NCBI RefSeq assembly: GCF_018343665.1 | Contig: NZ_JAGYPM010000002.1 | Coordinates: 599,979 to 663,978, forward strand | DNA from: Cytobacillus citreus | GTDB taxonomy: Bacteria; Bacillota; Bacilli; Bacillales; Cytobacillaceae | Direction of reading: 5' to 3' | Length of the DNA: 64,000 bases | Part shown: piece after piece, positions 51,917-60,297 of the stretch | Numbering within the stretch: position 1 is the first letter of the stretch | Layout of the letters: every line of letters begins with the position of its first letter | The notes under the pieces: generated by a model | What the model was told of the DNA's origin: nothing | The model's input: only the letters and a program-made list of their open reading frames with translations | Databases searched by the model: none | Position numbers and translations under genes: made by a program

Positions 51917-51945
51917 GGAGCCTTTGTGGTCAAAGGCTCTCTTTT
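51917..51945 (+). terminator. rnr terminator
   Basis: GAGCCTTTG-TGGT-CAAAGGCTC followed by TCTTTT. Confidence 0.8.
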
Positions 51946-51978
51946 CAATCTGATGTGTTCTACTGAAATGTGGAATAA

Positions 51979-52118
51979 GACCATTTTTCGAGGAAAACTA
52001 AGTGTTGAGAGGTCAGATTAGTGAGGAAACAGACCACATTTCCAGAAAACCATGAGAGAAATGGTCAGATTAACTAGGAATCAGACCATATTTCATGAAA
52101 AACTAATGAGAAGTGGTC
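51979..52118. repeat. 52-bp tandem array, three units, GACC-31-GGTC-21 geometry
   Basis: GACC at 51979, 52032 and 52084 and GGTC at 52011, 52063 and 52115 give spacings 32/21, 31/21 and 31. The palindrome GGTCAGATT-N7-AATCAGACC is clearest at 52063-52087. Linker sequence differs from the other two arrays. Position: between rnr and smpB. Confidence 0.88.
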
Positions 52119-52145
52119 TAATTAACGAGGATTTAGAACTCTTCA

Positions 52146-52430
52146 TTATAAAATTAGTTTTCTGTGAAATAGCAGAGATCATTTTTCTTGGCACTGCCTT
52201 AAGATTGAGAGTATGACGGCATTTTGCTAAAATAAAGCCAAGCTTCTTAATATGAGGTTACTAATAACTCTTTTTGCGATTTGGCCCCCAAAAGGTTTTT
52301 TCGCTAATAGAAAAGTTAATGTATTAATGTGATGTACGTCTTAAATCTAATATCTACAATTATAAGCAAATAAAACTACGGCATTCGCCGAGTTTTTCGA
52401 ATCGCAGTAATGAGGCAAGGGGGAGTTACA
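52146..52430. other. rnr-smpB gap after the repeat array
   Basis: This AT-rich stretch has only a small hairpin CGGC-ATTC-GCCG-AGTTTTT at 52379-52397, which could be a weak terminator just upstream of smpB. No gene is visible. Confidence 0.4.
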
Positions 52431-52898
52431 ATGCCAAAGGGTATGGGAAAAATGGTTGCCCAAAATAAAAAGGCTTATCATGATTATTCAATAGAAGAAA
52501 CGTATGAAGCAGGGATTGTTCTTCAAGGAACAGAAATTAAATCGATTCGAGCAGGAAAAGTAAACCTAAAGGATTCTTATGCAAGAATTGAAAAAGGTGA
52601 AGTTTTTTTAATCGGAATGCATGTCAGCCCTTATGAGCAGGGAAATCGATATAACCATGATCCGTTGCGAACGAGAAAGCTGCTTCTCCATAATAAAGAA
52701 ATTAGCAAGCTGATCGGTGAAACAAAGGAAATTGGCTATTCGATCGTACCATTAAAGCTTTATTTGAAAAATGGCTATGCGAAAGTCCTAATCGGCCTTG
52801 CAAGAGGAAAGAAGAAATACGATAAGCGTGAGGATTTAAAGAAGAAGGAAGCAAAGCGTGAGGTAGAGCGAGCCTTCCGAGAAAGACAAAAAATGTAA
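52431..52898 (+). CDS. smpB: SsrA-binding protein SmpB
   Basis: SmpB binds tmRNA and places it on stalled ribosomes. The 155-residue protein has [40 protein letters not shown] and the basic C-terminal tail [18 protein letters not shown]. The ATG at 52431 follows AAGGGGGAG; upstream in-frame sequence contributes no site. The tmRNA gene itself follows. Confidence 0.97.
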   Translation: MPKGMGKMVAQNKKAYHDYSIEETYEAGIVLQGTEIKSIRAGKVNLKDSYARIEKGEVFLIGMHVSPYEQGNRYNHDPLRTRKLLLHNKEISKLIGETKEIGYSIVPLKLYLKNGYAKVLIGLARGKKKYDKREDLKKKEAKREVERAFRERQKM

Positions 52899-52914
52899 TT
52901 ACAAAAACTTACAA

Positions 52915-52942
52915 TTGAAATTGTTGTTCAATATGTTATAAT
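52915..52942 (+). promoter_or_regulatory. ssrA promoter
   Basis: TTGAAA (52915-52920) and TATAAT (52937-52942) separated by 16 bp. Transcription would start ~95 bases before the mature tmRNA, leaving a 5' leader for RNase P to remove. Confidence 0.7.
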
Positions 52943-53045
52943 AATATCTGTCACGAGGTAGTGACATAAACTTAGCTCAGCTATACTTGAGCATTCCGCT
53001 AGTTGTCAGCGTGCTGAATAAGATTCGACGCAGACCTATTACAAT

Positions 53046-53404
53046 GGGGACGCTACGGATTCGACAGGGATAGTTCGAGCTTAGGTCGCGAGTCGAGGGG
53101 ATCGGCCTCGTTAAAACGTCAAAGCCTATAACTGGCAAACAACAAAACAACTTCGCTTTAGCTGCTTAATAGCGCTTAGCGGTTCCTCCCTCCATTGCCC
53201 ATGTGGTAGGGTAAGGGACTCACTCTAAGTGGGCTACGCCGGATTCCACCGTCTGAGGATGAAGGAAGAGAACAACCAGACTAGCTGACCGGACGCCTGT
53301 CGATAGGCAAAAGGATCAGCGAAGCGCGAATATGTCGACTACACTCGTAGAAGCTTAAGTGCCGATATTTCTGGACGAGGGTTCGACTCCCTCCGTCTCC
53401 ACCA
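53046..53404 (+). ncRNA. ssrA: Transfer-messenger RNA
   Basis: The 5' end GGGGACGCTACGGATTCGAC pairs with the 3' end GTCTCC-ACCA, and GTTCGACTC forms the T loop of the tRNA-like domain. The tag reading frame at 53134-53169 encodes GKQQNNFALAA before TAA; with the first Ala from tmRNA itself the tag is AGKQQNNFALAA, ending in the ClpXP-recognised ALAA. CCA is encoded. Confidence 0.97.
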
Positions 53405-53492
53405 AATACATATTTGGTGGTTTTTTATTTTTATGTGTGACGTAAAGCATAAAATTTCCGTTTGGAAACTTTATGCTTTATTTTTTTTTTAG
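53398..53492 (+). terminator. Double terminator after ssrA
   Basis: CCACCAAATA/TATTTGGTGG with a two-base loop (53399-53422) is followed by TTTTTTATTTTT. A second stem, AAAGCATAAAATTTCC-GTTT-GGAAACTTTATGCTTT, is followed by more than eight T residues (53447-53492). Confidence 0.85.
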
Positions 53493-53537
53493 GAAATTTT
53501 ATGCTTGATTATTTATTATAAAGTTTAATTATTTCTT

Positions 53538-53570
53538 ATTGAACTAAAGCTACCCGTTAGCTTAAGTACA
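53538..53570. repeat. Short dispersed hairpin (TTGAACTAA...CGTTAG), copy 1
   Basis: ATTGAACTAAAGCTACCCGT and TAGCTTAAGT form a short dyad. Variants lie at 55727-55755 (ATTCAACTAAACTGCTCCGT) and 60051-60080 (TTCAACTATCCTGCTCCGTT). All are in gaps beside minus-strand accessory genes. Confidence 0.5.
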
Positions 53571-53655
53571 ATATTTCACAATCTGCTTTGTTCCTAAAAA
53601 ATGCGATGCTTTAATTAGGCATTTAGTAAAAATCATATGGCTATGTTTTTAAAAT

Positions 53656-54984
53656 TTATTCATAAACAATTTTCAGAGAGTCAACTTTATACCCCTCAGC
53701 AAGGGCATGGAAATTATGCTGTGATTTTTGTGCAGAGGTTTTCGCTAGATACAGTGTCCCTTCCTTGCCGTTAACTTCTATATAGTTTACAAGGTATCCT
53801 TTTTTTACATATATATACCAATTACCATTTAATTCGAGCACCGTTGTTTCATTTGTTTTCTTCCTTGCTTCCTCCCATTGTCCCTTTAACTCTTCAGGAA
53901 TTAACTCATCAATATTACCAGTTCTTATCATAGGTCCTTCTTGGTGTAACATATTATTATTTTTATACCTTTCTAAATTCGGTGTAAATTTTTTACTGTC
54001 AATTGGCACATTAACCTCCAGTTTTGTGGGGTGTAAGTAATCTACAATATCGCCATTAGCGTTATAAGTCTCATACTTAACTAAAATCCCTGTATCCTTA
54101 TCCACCCAAAAGCGGAATGATTGGAAATCTCTATGGTTTTTAGTCCCTTTTATCACAAGCGTGTTATGACCAAGTAATTCCTCATTTTGTTTTTCTATTT
54201 CCCATTTACTTAAATCTCGTGTATAGTTTGAGGCAATCTCATAAGGAAACAAGGTTTCATTTGCAGTCCCAAATGGGGGTCTTTCTCTATAATTGGTTAG
54301 GGGATTTCCATCAAAAGCCGTTGAAAATGCTTGATCTAATCTTAGTGTAGTTCCTCTTTGTTGGCTGCCTTCCATTACTCGTGATTCCATATAGGTTTTT
54401 GAGGATTCATTTAGCGACCATAGAATTCCATCTTTATAAAATTCTTGAGAAGAAATTTCACCAGTATCAAGTGTTCTTTTGCCATATCCTCCTGGCTCAT
54501 GTTTTAAGCTAATAGCATATTCAACTATTTCATAACCTGGATTAAAGCTATAATGGATTTTATATTCGCCTCTAGCTGTTTCAAAATAATCTACCGTGTT
54601 GATCATTTTAGTTAAGATCTCTTCTTTAGTCATTTCATCATAATTTTCATCTTGCTTAGGTGGTATATATACCGTTTTCTGATTTAAAGGTTTATTTAAT
54701 GATTCTTGCTTATTTTCCTTTTGCTCATTAGCTTGTTGAGCTTCTGGTCCATTAAATAAATTTAGCTGCGTTCCAACAAAATATGTGATACCTAAAAACA
54801 TGATAGAAACGACTGAAATACTAAGCATAAAATTAAACTTATTTTTCAGTGTAGACACTTGTTTTTGAAATTTAGATTTTTTAATCGAGTTCAAAACTTG
54901 TTGATACTGCTTATCATCAAAATAAACATCTCTTAGAATGGTGTCATCCATTTTTTCTTTTAAATTTTCCAATTTATTTTCCAC
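53656..54984 (-). CDS. Putative anti-sigma factor with extracytoplasmic domain
   Basis: The protein has a ~70-residue cytoplasmic N-terminus, one membrane helix (FMLSISVVSIMFLGITYFVG) and a ~340-residue outer part including FRFWVDKDTGILVKYETYN, a LolA/RseB-like signature for lipoprotein or envelope sensing. The gene overlaps the ECF sigma gene, the usual sigma/anti-sigma order. GTG at 54984 is one choice; ATG at 55005 is also possible because AAGGAG lies right at that point. No ZAS zinc motif was seen. Confidence 0.75.
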   Translation of the reverse strand: MENKLENLKEKMDDTILRDVYFDDKQYQQVLNSIKKSKFQKQVSTLKNKFNFMLSISVVSIMFLGITYFVGTQLNLFNGPEAQQANEQKENKQESLNKPLNQKTVYIPPKQDENYDEMTKEEILTKMINTVDYFETARGEYKIHYSFNPGYEIVEYAISLKHEPGGYGKRTLDTGEISSQEFYKDGILWSLNESSKTYMESRVMEGSQQRGTTLRLDQAFSTAFDGNPLTNYRERPPFGTANETLFPYEIASNYTRDLSKWEIEKQNEELLGHNTLVIKGTKNHRDFQSFRFWVDKDTGILVKYETYNANGDIVDYLHPTKLEVNVPIDSKKFTPNLERYKNNNMLHQEGPMIRTGNIDELIPEELKGQWEEARKKTNETTVLELNGNWYIYVKKGYLVNYIEVNGKEGTLYLAKTSAQKSQHNFHALAEGYKVDSLKIVYE

Positions 54985-55534
54985 TAAGTGCCCACACTCC
55001 TTCATAACTTTCTTTTAATTTCTGGCGACCACGATGCAATCTAGTTTTAACAGTATTGGGATTAATCTTTAACATGTCCGATATTTCCTCAATTAAAAAA
55101 CCCTGATAATAAAATAAAATAATGACCTCTCTTAATTTCACTGGCAGCTCTATTACCTGTTTTGATATTAATTCATTTTCCTCCCCACCCAAAAATTGAT
55201 TTTCAAGAGAAATATTTGCTTGTTTAGGTCTAAAAAAGTCAGTAGAGTACAAATTCTTAAAGGACCAGCTTTTCAAAACATCTTTACATCTGTTCACAGT
55301 AATTCGTATTATCCATGTTTTATAAGATGATTCATTTCGAAAGGTATCCATTTTTTCATAGCACTTGATAAATACATCTTGTGCCACATCCTCAGCCAGT
55401 TGTTTTTGTTTCAAATAAGTATAAGCTATTCTAATAACATCATTGCCATAAGCCTCCATTAACCATTTGAGCTTTTCTTCTCGGTTTAATTTATTTATGA
55501 GTTCTGAATTTGAGTCATCTACTAGGTCGATCAT
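54974..55534 (-). CDS. ECF-type RNA polymerase sigma factor
   Basis: The 186-residue protein has region 2 (DVIRIAYTYLKQKQLAEDVAQDVFIKCYEKM, FRNESSYKTWIIRITVNRC) and region 4 (LPVKLREVIILFYYQGFLIEEISDML, NPNTVKTRLHRGRQKL). GGAGGAG lies before the ATG. It overlaps the anti-sigma gene, and an ECF-type promoter with GAACC and CGTC boxes stands just upstream, suggesting autoregulation. Which B. subtilis ECF factor it matches is not clear. Confidence 0.9.
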   Translation of the reverse strand: MIDLVDDSNSELINKLNREEKLKWLMEAYGNDVIRIAYTYLKQKQLAEDVAQDVFIKCYEKMDTFRNESSYKTWIIRITVNRCKDVLKSWSFKNLYSTDFFRPKQANISLENQFLGGEENELISKQVIELPVKLREVIILFYYQGFLIEEISDMLKINPNTVKTRLHRGRQKLKESYEGVWALSGK

Positions 55535-55562
55535 TTTTCTCCTCCAATCCTTATTTTTATAA

Positions 55563-55591
55563 TTAGACGATCCGATTTTTATAAAGGTTCT
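55563..55591 (-). promoter_or_regulatory. Autoregulatory ECF promoter
   Basis: On the minus strand GAACC (55590-55586) and CGTCTAA (starting 55569) stand 16-17 bp apart, the form of ECF promoters (AAC -35, CGTC -10), about 30 bases before the sigma gene's ribosome site. Confidence 0.65.
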
Positions 55592-55905
55592 ATTTTTGAT
55601 TTTTCATTAAAAAATCTTAAGATAATCAATTTGTTATCACTTAAAAAAGCCACCAAAAATGGCAGCAGTTTAATTTGGTTCAATTCAATATTACCTTCTT
55701 GAGACTGTGTTTGGAATAATTTTCTTATTCAACTAAACTGCTCCGTTAGTACAATAACTTCAACAAAATAGGGGACTTCTCCTTCTTAAAGGAAAGCCCC
55801 CTTTACTATAAGTACAGATCTTCACAAACTTGTCTTTCAATTTGTTCATTTTCTGACTAGTGCTAAAATTAATGTATTAAGAATTGAGATATGGTGGGGG
55901 TAACT
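55592..55905. other. Intergenic stretch upstream of the ECF sigma operon
   Basis: It holds a short dyad GCCACCAAAAATGGC near 55651, repeat variant ATTCAACTAAACTGCTCCGT (55727-55755) and a terminator-like stem AGGGGACTTCTCCT / AAGGAAAGCCCCC at 55773-55803. No gene is supported. Confidence 0.4.
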
Positions 55906-56042
55906 ATGAAATTTCTGTTTGATTATGATGCGTTAGAAAAAAATACGAGGAAGAGGTTTTTAAAATTCAGGCTTATATGCAATCCCCTAATTATATGAAG
56001 GTTTTGCACAGTAAGGTCAACGAAAAAGGCGTTAATCCTTAA
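55906..56042 (+). pseudogene. Small gene remnant with a frameshift
   Basis: ATG at 55906 behind GGTGGGGG starts MKFLFDYDALEKN..., but the frame breaks in a run of seven A near 55939. With one base added it reads KKYEEEVFKIQAYMQSPNYM and ends KGVNP at 56042. A 10-bp perfect hairpin (56029-56053) covers the end. Protein family unknown. Confidence 0.4.
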
Positions 56043-56053
56043 TGGATTAACGC

Positions 56054-56497
56054 ACACGAGTTTCACTGCTAAATAGAGAGAACTGCTCGGATTTTAATAA
56101 GGTCACTACTCATCTCATCAGTCCTTCTCTGGAATAAATATCGCTAAATGCAAACTCGATAATGTAGTTAACAGCGGCAACTGTTGACGATTGCATCCCT
56201 GACAACCCAAGGTGGAGTGGAGTCAGAACTTTATGCCCGTCTTCACGGGGCTCTTAATGTTGGTCTTATACAACAGGTAGCTTGCGTTGAATAATATTAA
56301 TCTGAAAACAATCACTCTTTTTTATAATAACTAAGCTAGCATTTCTAGATAGAAGAAACTATTCTGATCAATCTTTTTTCAAAATAGTTTCTTTTTTTTG
56401 CTGCTAAATAAAGCTTTCTGCAATCCTTTTAATTAATCTTTATTTCAGAGCTACATAAATAGTCTTTACTTCTTGTTATATTTAATGTATCTACATT
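56054..56497. other. Intergenic stretch with possible transposase debris
   Basis: A plus-strand open piece near 56192-56293 reads GGVESELYARLHGALNVGLI before a stop, like the variable end of a transposase, but is unassigned. A hairpin with TAGAAGAAACTATT...AATAGTTTCTTTTTT at 56348-56398 is a likely terminator. Nothing else is seen. Confidence 0.35.
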
Positions 56498-56530
56498 TGC
56501 ATTCCATATTTCGATAACGGCTGAAGCATT
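56498..56530. promoter_or_regulatory. Candidate operator shared with the ArsR-like locus
   Basis: TGCATTCCATATTTCGATAA followed by CGGCTGAAGCATT stands 54 bases before the EamA gene. The same 20 bases with one change are at 63721-63740, between the ArsR-like gene and the monooxygenase-like gene, again followed by TGAAG. Confidence 0.6.
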
Positions 56531-56583
56531 CAGAATTTATAATGTTTACAGATTAGTCATTACGATATGTGAGGAGGTGAAAA

Positions 56584-57480
56584 ATGAATACTTTCAAATT
56601 TACACTGTTACTACTCTTAACAACATTTTTAATGGGCTCTTCTTTTGCTATAGGTAAAATAGGTTTATCTTATTCATCCCCGTTGTTATTAGCAGCATTG
56701 CGTTTCACACTTGCCGGATTCATAATGGCAGCAATCGTTATCATGTTAAAAAGACCTCACCCAACATCTAAAGGACAGTGGATAAAGATGTTTATTATTG
56801 GTACTTTCCAAACAGCTGGTGTTATGGGGTGTATTTTCTTGAGTTTAGGAACCATTACAGCTAGTGAATCCTCAATTCTTACATTTACTAATCCTTTACT
56901 TGTTGTTGTATTCAGCACAATCTTTTTACAAGCACGCTATAAACTTTATCAATGGATTGGTGTTTTTTTAGGGTTAGTAGGGGTAGTTATTACAATGGGA
57001 GCACAAATTGAATTTAATATTGGCATTCTTTTTGGAATTCTTTCAGCTGTTTTTTGGGCAATTTCAACATTATTAGTTAAAACATGGGGAACGTCTTTCG
57101 ATACTTGGGTTCTATCCGCTTATCAGATGTTTTTTGGTGGATTACTACTTTTACTTGCTAGCTTTATTCTAGAAAAGCCGTACTTCATTTTGACTGTTAA
57201 TTCATTGTTCATTTTATTATGGTTAAGTATTATGTCTTCCATTGTTCAATTTGCTGTCTGGTATTACCTTCTACAAAAGGGGGATCCAGGAAAAACAAGT
57301 GCTTTTTTGTTTTTGGCACCTTTCTTCGGTGTATTATCTGGTTGGTTATTATTAGGGGAGAAGTTATACCCTTCAATTATAATTGGTGGCTTGTTTATAA
57401 TTAGTGGTATCTATCTTGTAAATAGAAATTTTCAACAGAAAAATAATCTAGTTAAAAATACTTTACAAATAAATAAATAA
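56584..57480 (+). CDS. EamA/DMT-family transporter
   Basis: The 298-residue protein has about ten membrane helices in two EamA repeats (first: SSFAIGKIGLSYSSPLLLAA; second: LFGILSAVFWAISTLLVKTW) and the common GLVGVVI and FGVLSGWLLLGE. Such transporters often export metabolites or drugs. GAGGAGGTG precedes the ATG. The operator-like motif upstream suggests control by the regulator at 63019. Confidence 0.88.
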   Translation: MNTFKFTLLLLLTTFLMGSSFAIGKIGLSYSSPLLLAALRFTLAGFIMAAIVIMLKRPHPTSKGQWIKMFIIGTFQTAGVMGCIFLSLGTITASESSILTFTNPLLVVVFSTIFLQARYKLYQWIGVFLGLVGVVITMGAQIEFNIGILFGILSAVFWAISTLLVKTWGTSFDTWVLSAYQMFFGGLLLLLASFILEKPYFILTVNSLFILLWLSIMSSIVQFAVWYYLLQKGDPGKTSAFLFLAPFFGVLSGWLLLGEKLYPSIIIGGLFIISGIYLVNRNFQQKNNLVKNTLQINK

Positions 57481-57521
57481 ATCAGTCTAAGCGTGAAATA
57501 AAAATTGACTGAAGGAGGTAT

Positions 57522-57734
57522 ATATATAACAACAATCCAATTGATTCTAAGGATTCAGGTGGAAATCTAAAATTTTTCAATTGTGATAATTGGAAACATT
57601 ATGAAATTTATAAATATCGACCTTTATTTTCCCATAAGAAACTTTTTAAATCTCTTTTTAGGATTTTTAGAAAAAACAACGTTAGGGTTATTACTAGTTA
57701 CCTATATCTTTGTGTGAAATGTTATTTCTTGTAA
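57522..57734 (+). pseudogene. Open frame behind a strong ribosome site without a start codon
   Basis: AAGGAGG at 57513-57518 is followed by a 70-codon open frame (YNNNPIDSKDSGGNLKFFNC..., ending CVKCYFL) whose first fitting codon is ATA. A mutation of ATG to ATA would explain it. No known family; may be a dead small gene downstream of the transporter. Confidence 0.3.
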
Positions 57735-57955
57735 ATAATGAAAGCTTTTTTGTAAATGAAAAACACCATCTTAATTTAGGATTTTTAATGTAAAGTGATA
57801 ATAAAGTTATTTAATTTTGATCTAAAAATATAAGAGCCTCGCTACAAATCATATTGTAATAAGGCTCTTTAAAGTTGTTTAATTTCTAACCATTTAAATG
57901 TGTTTGTAGACAAAAATTAATAATAAAGTTGTTTAATTATTGTGCTTTATTTATA
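57735..57955. repeat. AT-rich tract with terminator, inverted partner at 60085-60215
   Basis: AAGAGCC...GGCTCTT at 57828-57869 is terminator-like. TGTTTGTAGACAAAAATTAA and AATAAAGTTGTTTAATT recur in inverted orientation at 60085-60200, so the two tracts may be ends of one or two dead elements. Confidence 0.45.
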
Positions 57956-58124
57956 TTTATTCACCAAGATATTGCTTTTTTTATATCTAAATTAAATACA
58001 TCTAGGAATAATCCAAACAAATATTTACTTTGGTCTTCTCCACCACAAAATTCAGGTAATAAAGCAACAGTTACCATACCTCAATCCCACATATATTTCT
58101 TAATATGTTCTAACTCTCGTCGAG

Positions 58125-58365
58125 AAGGTTATCCATTTTAGAAAGACCATTAACCACAGCTCGTGGCGATGGGAAAAGTTATATCTATTCTATTTTTAAT
58201 CCCAAATATGCTCAGATGGCTTTAACGATACTTCGAACGTACTACAACTTTTATTTCCCTTTTAAAACGAAAGATTGAAAACGCGAATTGATGGCTACAC
58301 CAGCTCAACGTTTAGGAATTACGGAGAAGGTATTTGATTTAAAAGATATTATTTACCTAAGATAG
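58125..58365 (+). pseudogene. DDE-type transposase C-terminal remnant
   Basis: The frame reads RGDGKSYIYSIFNPKYAQMA, then LTILRTYYNFYFPFKTKD, an in-frame TGA, then KRELMATPAQRLGITEKVFD and a stop at 58365. TPAQRLGI and the NPKY...RTYYNF pattern are those of Bacillus integrase-core transposases. The family is not assigned. The upstream part is out of frame (57929-58141). Confidence 0.5.
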
Positions 58366-58511
58366 TCTACCTTTAAATATTAGGTTTACTTTTACTGAGG
58401 TTTTTGTAATATTCTGTTAAAATATAGGTAATAGATAAATTCGATTGGTTATAAGGGTGTTTGGTGTTAATTGTAAATAAGGTAAATATATTTCTATGAG
58501 GAGGGTTAATA

Positions 58512-58991
58512 ATGAAAGTTATAAGGATATTATTATCAACAATAATTAGTATTGTATTCTTGAGTGGTTGTGTAAACGAAGGAGAAATCAGTAAATCTAC
58601 TGAAATTAATATACCATACGTTAATGACTATACTTTTTTAAATGTTCAAGGGGTTGAAGAAGGTGGAATAGCTTCTAATTCAACCAGTAAAATTATTAAC
58701 GATGATAAAAAAATTAAAGAGTTCATTAGTAAGATAAATAAAATGGAGGTAATTAAACCTCCAAGTAAAGAATTGACTGAAAAAGTTAAAGAGTTAAATC
58801 TAATAGGAAATTACATTTTTACTTTATCAGACAAAGAAACAATGGATAATAAAGTGTATTCAATGAATTTTTTTAAGGATGGTAGTATTCAATTCCAACA
58901 TCCTGATAAAAAGGAAATCGTATATCTCTCAAAAGAAAAACATCCTGAGTTGCTTAAAGAACTTAAAGAATTATTAGAATTAACGTACTAA
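58512..58991 (+). CDS. Putative lipoprotein
   Basis: The 159-residue protein has a type II signal peptide with lipobox LSGC at residues 18-21, hence a client of Lgt (gene at 3037). The rest is lysine- and glutamate-rich with NVQGVEEGG and a C-terminal helical tail (ELLKELKELLEL). Function unknown. GAGGAGGGTTAAT precedes the ATG; a terminator follows. Confidence 0.72.
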   Translation: MKVIRILLSTIISIVFLSGCVNEGEISKSTEINIPYVNDYTFLNVQGVEEGGIASNSTSKIINDDKKIKEFISKINKMEVIKPPSKELTEKVKELNLIGNYIFTLSDKETMDNKVYSMNFFKDGSIQFQHPDKKEIVYLSKEKHPELLKELKELLELTY

Positions 58992-59112
58992 AGAGCATCG
59001 AATTTGATGCTCTTTATCTTTTAATAAATAACAACAATATTAATTAACCTAGCTAATTGAAAAAGAAAAGATAAAGAAACGCTCTGATTTATTCGCTCAG
59101 AGCGTTTTTCTA
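58988..59112. terminator. Two terminators after the lipoprotein gene
   Basis: AAGAGCATC-GAATTT-GATGCTCTT-TATCTTTT lies at 58991-59020. AAACGCTCTGA-N9-TCAGAGCGTTTTT lies at 59077-59110 and could act on both strands. The rest up to 59308 holds no gene. Confidence 0.8.
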
Positions 59113-59308
59113 TGCTAATTATTATGTGATTTACCTAGTCAATTACCTGTTAAATCTGTTGCGATTTTATCTTCTAATTGTATTTTTGTACTTCAAAACC
59201 GAACCCGTTATTTTTATAATGCCTTTTTAAAATTTGTTTAATCAATAATAAAAACTGTTTTTTCAACTCTTGCACACCCTTTAGTTGAAAAACTTCTGTC
59301 TGTGAATA

Positions 59309-60001
59309 TCAATGTGTTTCTAAAGGTATTTTATGAATGTCTGAAACATCTACATGTTCATATTTAAGCACTTTAAAGCTAGGAAGTTCTAAAGTGATTG
59401 TATCAAAACCAAATGGAATATCATGTGCACCTTCAAAAGTTACAATTTGAACAGTCATTTTGTATTTATCATATGATTCATCTTGGACAATATCAATAAT
59501 CCTTTCGGAATAAAACAGCCTTCCTTGAGGGTAATAAGTTTTGGTTGCATTTAATATTTCTTTTCCGATTGCCCTCAAAAATGCTTTTTCAAGAATCACA
59601 TTACTCCCGACAGTAGGAAGTTTCTTCTTTTCAATTTTAATGACGTTCCAGCGGTTATTTTCTTTTTTTAATGTATATAACAGATTTAATCCATCTAATT
59701 TGACTGCATGTATATAAGCAATGTTTTCTTTAACATAAATCCTTGGTTCTCTAACCCAAGTTCCAATATCCCCTTGTAATACAGATAATACTGTCCTTCC
59801 TAAAGGTGTAACCTGCCCTTTATCGTCATAAAAAGGGAATTCACGAAAGAAATATATATCTTTAACTTCAAGTCCTTTTAAATCAACATCAAAATAATAC
59901 TTATTAACAAATTCTTGACTTGGTGTTACTGACTTTGCAAAAACATTGGTGTTATTTATAAAAAACAAAGTACAAAAAATCAGAAAGAGTTTATTTTTCA
60001 C
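59309..60001 (-). CDS. Secreted hypothetical protein
   Basis: The ~230-residue protein has a signal peptide (NKLFLIFCTLFFINNTNVFA) and a mature part with no named domain. FVNKYYFDVDLKGLEVKDI and GRTVLSVLQGDIG recall the DUF3888-type or similar exported Bacillus proteins, but this is a guess. GTG at 60001 (or 60004) follows AGGTGG. It is transcribed towards the terminator at 59077. Confidence 0.6.
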   Translation of the reverse strand: MKNKLFLIFCTLFFINNTNVFAKSVTPSQEFVNKYYFDVDLKGLEVKDIYFFREFPFYDDKGQVTPLGRTVLSVLQGDIGTWVREPRIYVKENIAYIHAVKLDGLNLLYTLKKENNRWNVIKIEKKKLPTVGSNVILEKAFLRAIGKEILNATKTYYPQGRLFYSERIIDIVQDESYDKYKMTVQIVTFEGAHDIPFGFDTITLELPSFKVLKYEHVDVSDIHKIPLETH

Positions 60002-60084
60002 CACGAGGAACCACCTACTTATAAATTTGTAGGTATCTTGCCCAGAACCTTGTTCAACTATCCTGCTCCGTTAGTTCAATAAGA

Positions 60085-60235
60085 ATTAAACAACTTTATT
60101 ATTTTTTAAAGGACTTTATTGTAAATTAAACATCTTTATTATCTCTTAACATTTAAGGTGGTGTTTTGTTCTTACCCTATTATTTCGGTGCACTGTTTGT
60201 CTACAAAGGAGAGGGATTAGTTCTAATTTATCGCA
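60085..60235. repeat. Inverted partner of the 57790-57955 tract
   Basis: AATTAAACAACTTTATTATT and TGTTTGTCTACAAA are the reverse complements of segments at 57900-57955. No gene is present. Confidence 0.45.
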
Positions 60236-60261
60236 GATTAACGGGCAGTAAGACCCCCACT
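60236..60261. repeat. Dispersed element C, left part interrupted by IS21
   Basis: GATTAACGGGCAGTAAGACC followed by CCCACT matches the left part of the element at 47915-47940. The right part resumes at 62859, after the IS. Confidence 0.7.
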
Positions 60262-60297
60262 TGTGACCGTCAAGTAAAATTGAACACATTTTGCTAA

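Noticed and set aside
53046..53404. ssrA as an integration site for the accessory region that follows
   Set aside because: No integrase gene lies downstream and no second copy of the tmRNA 3' end was seen.
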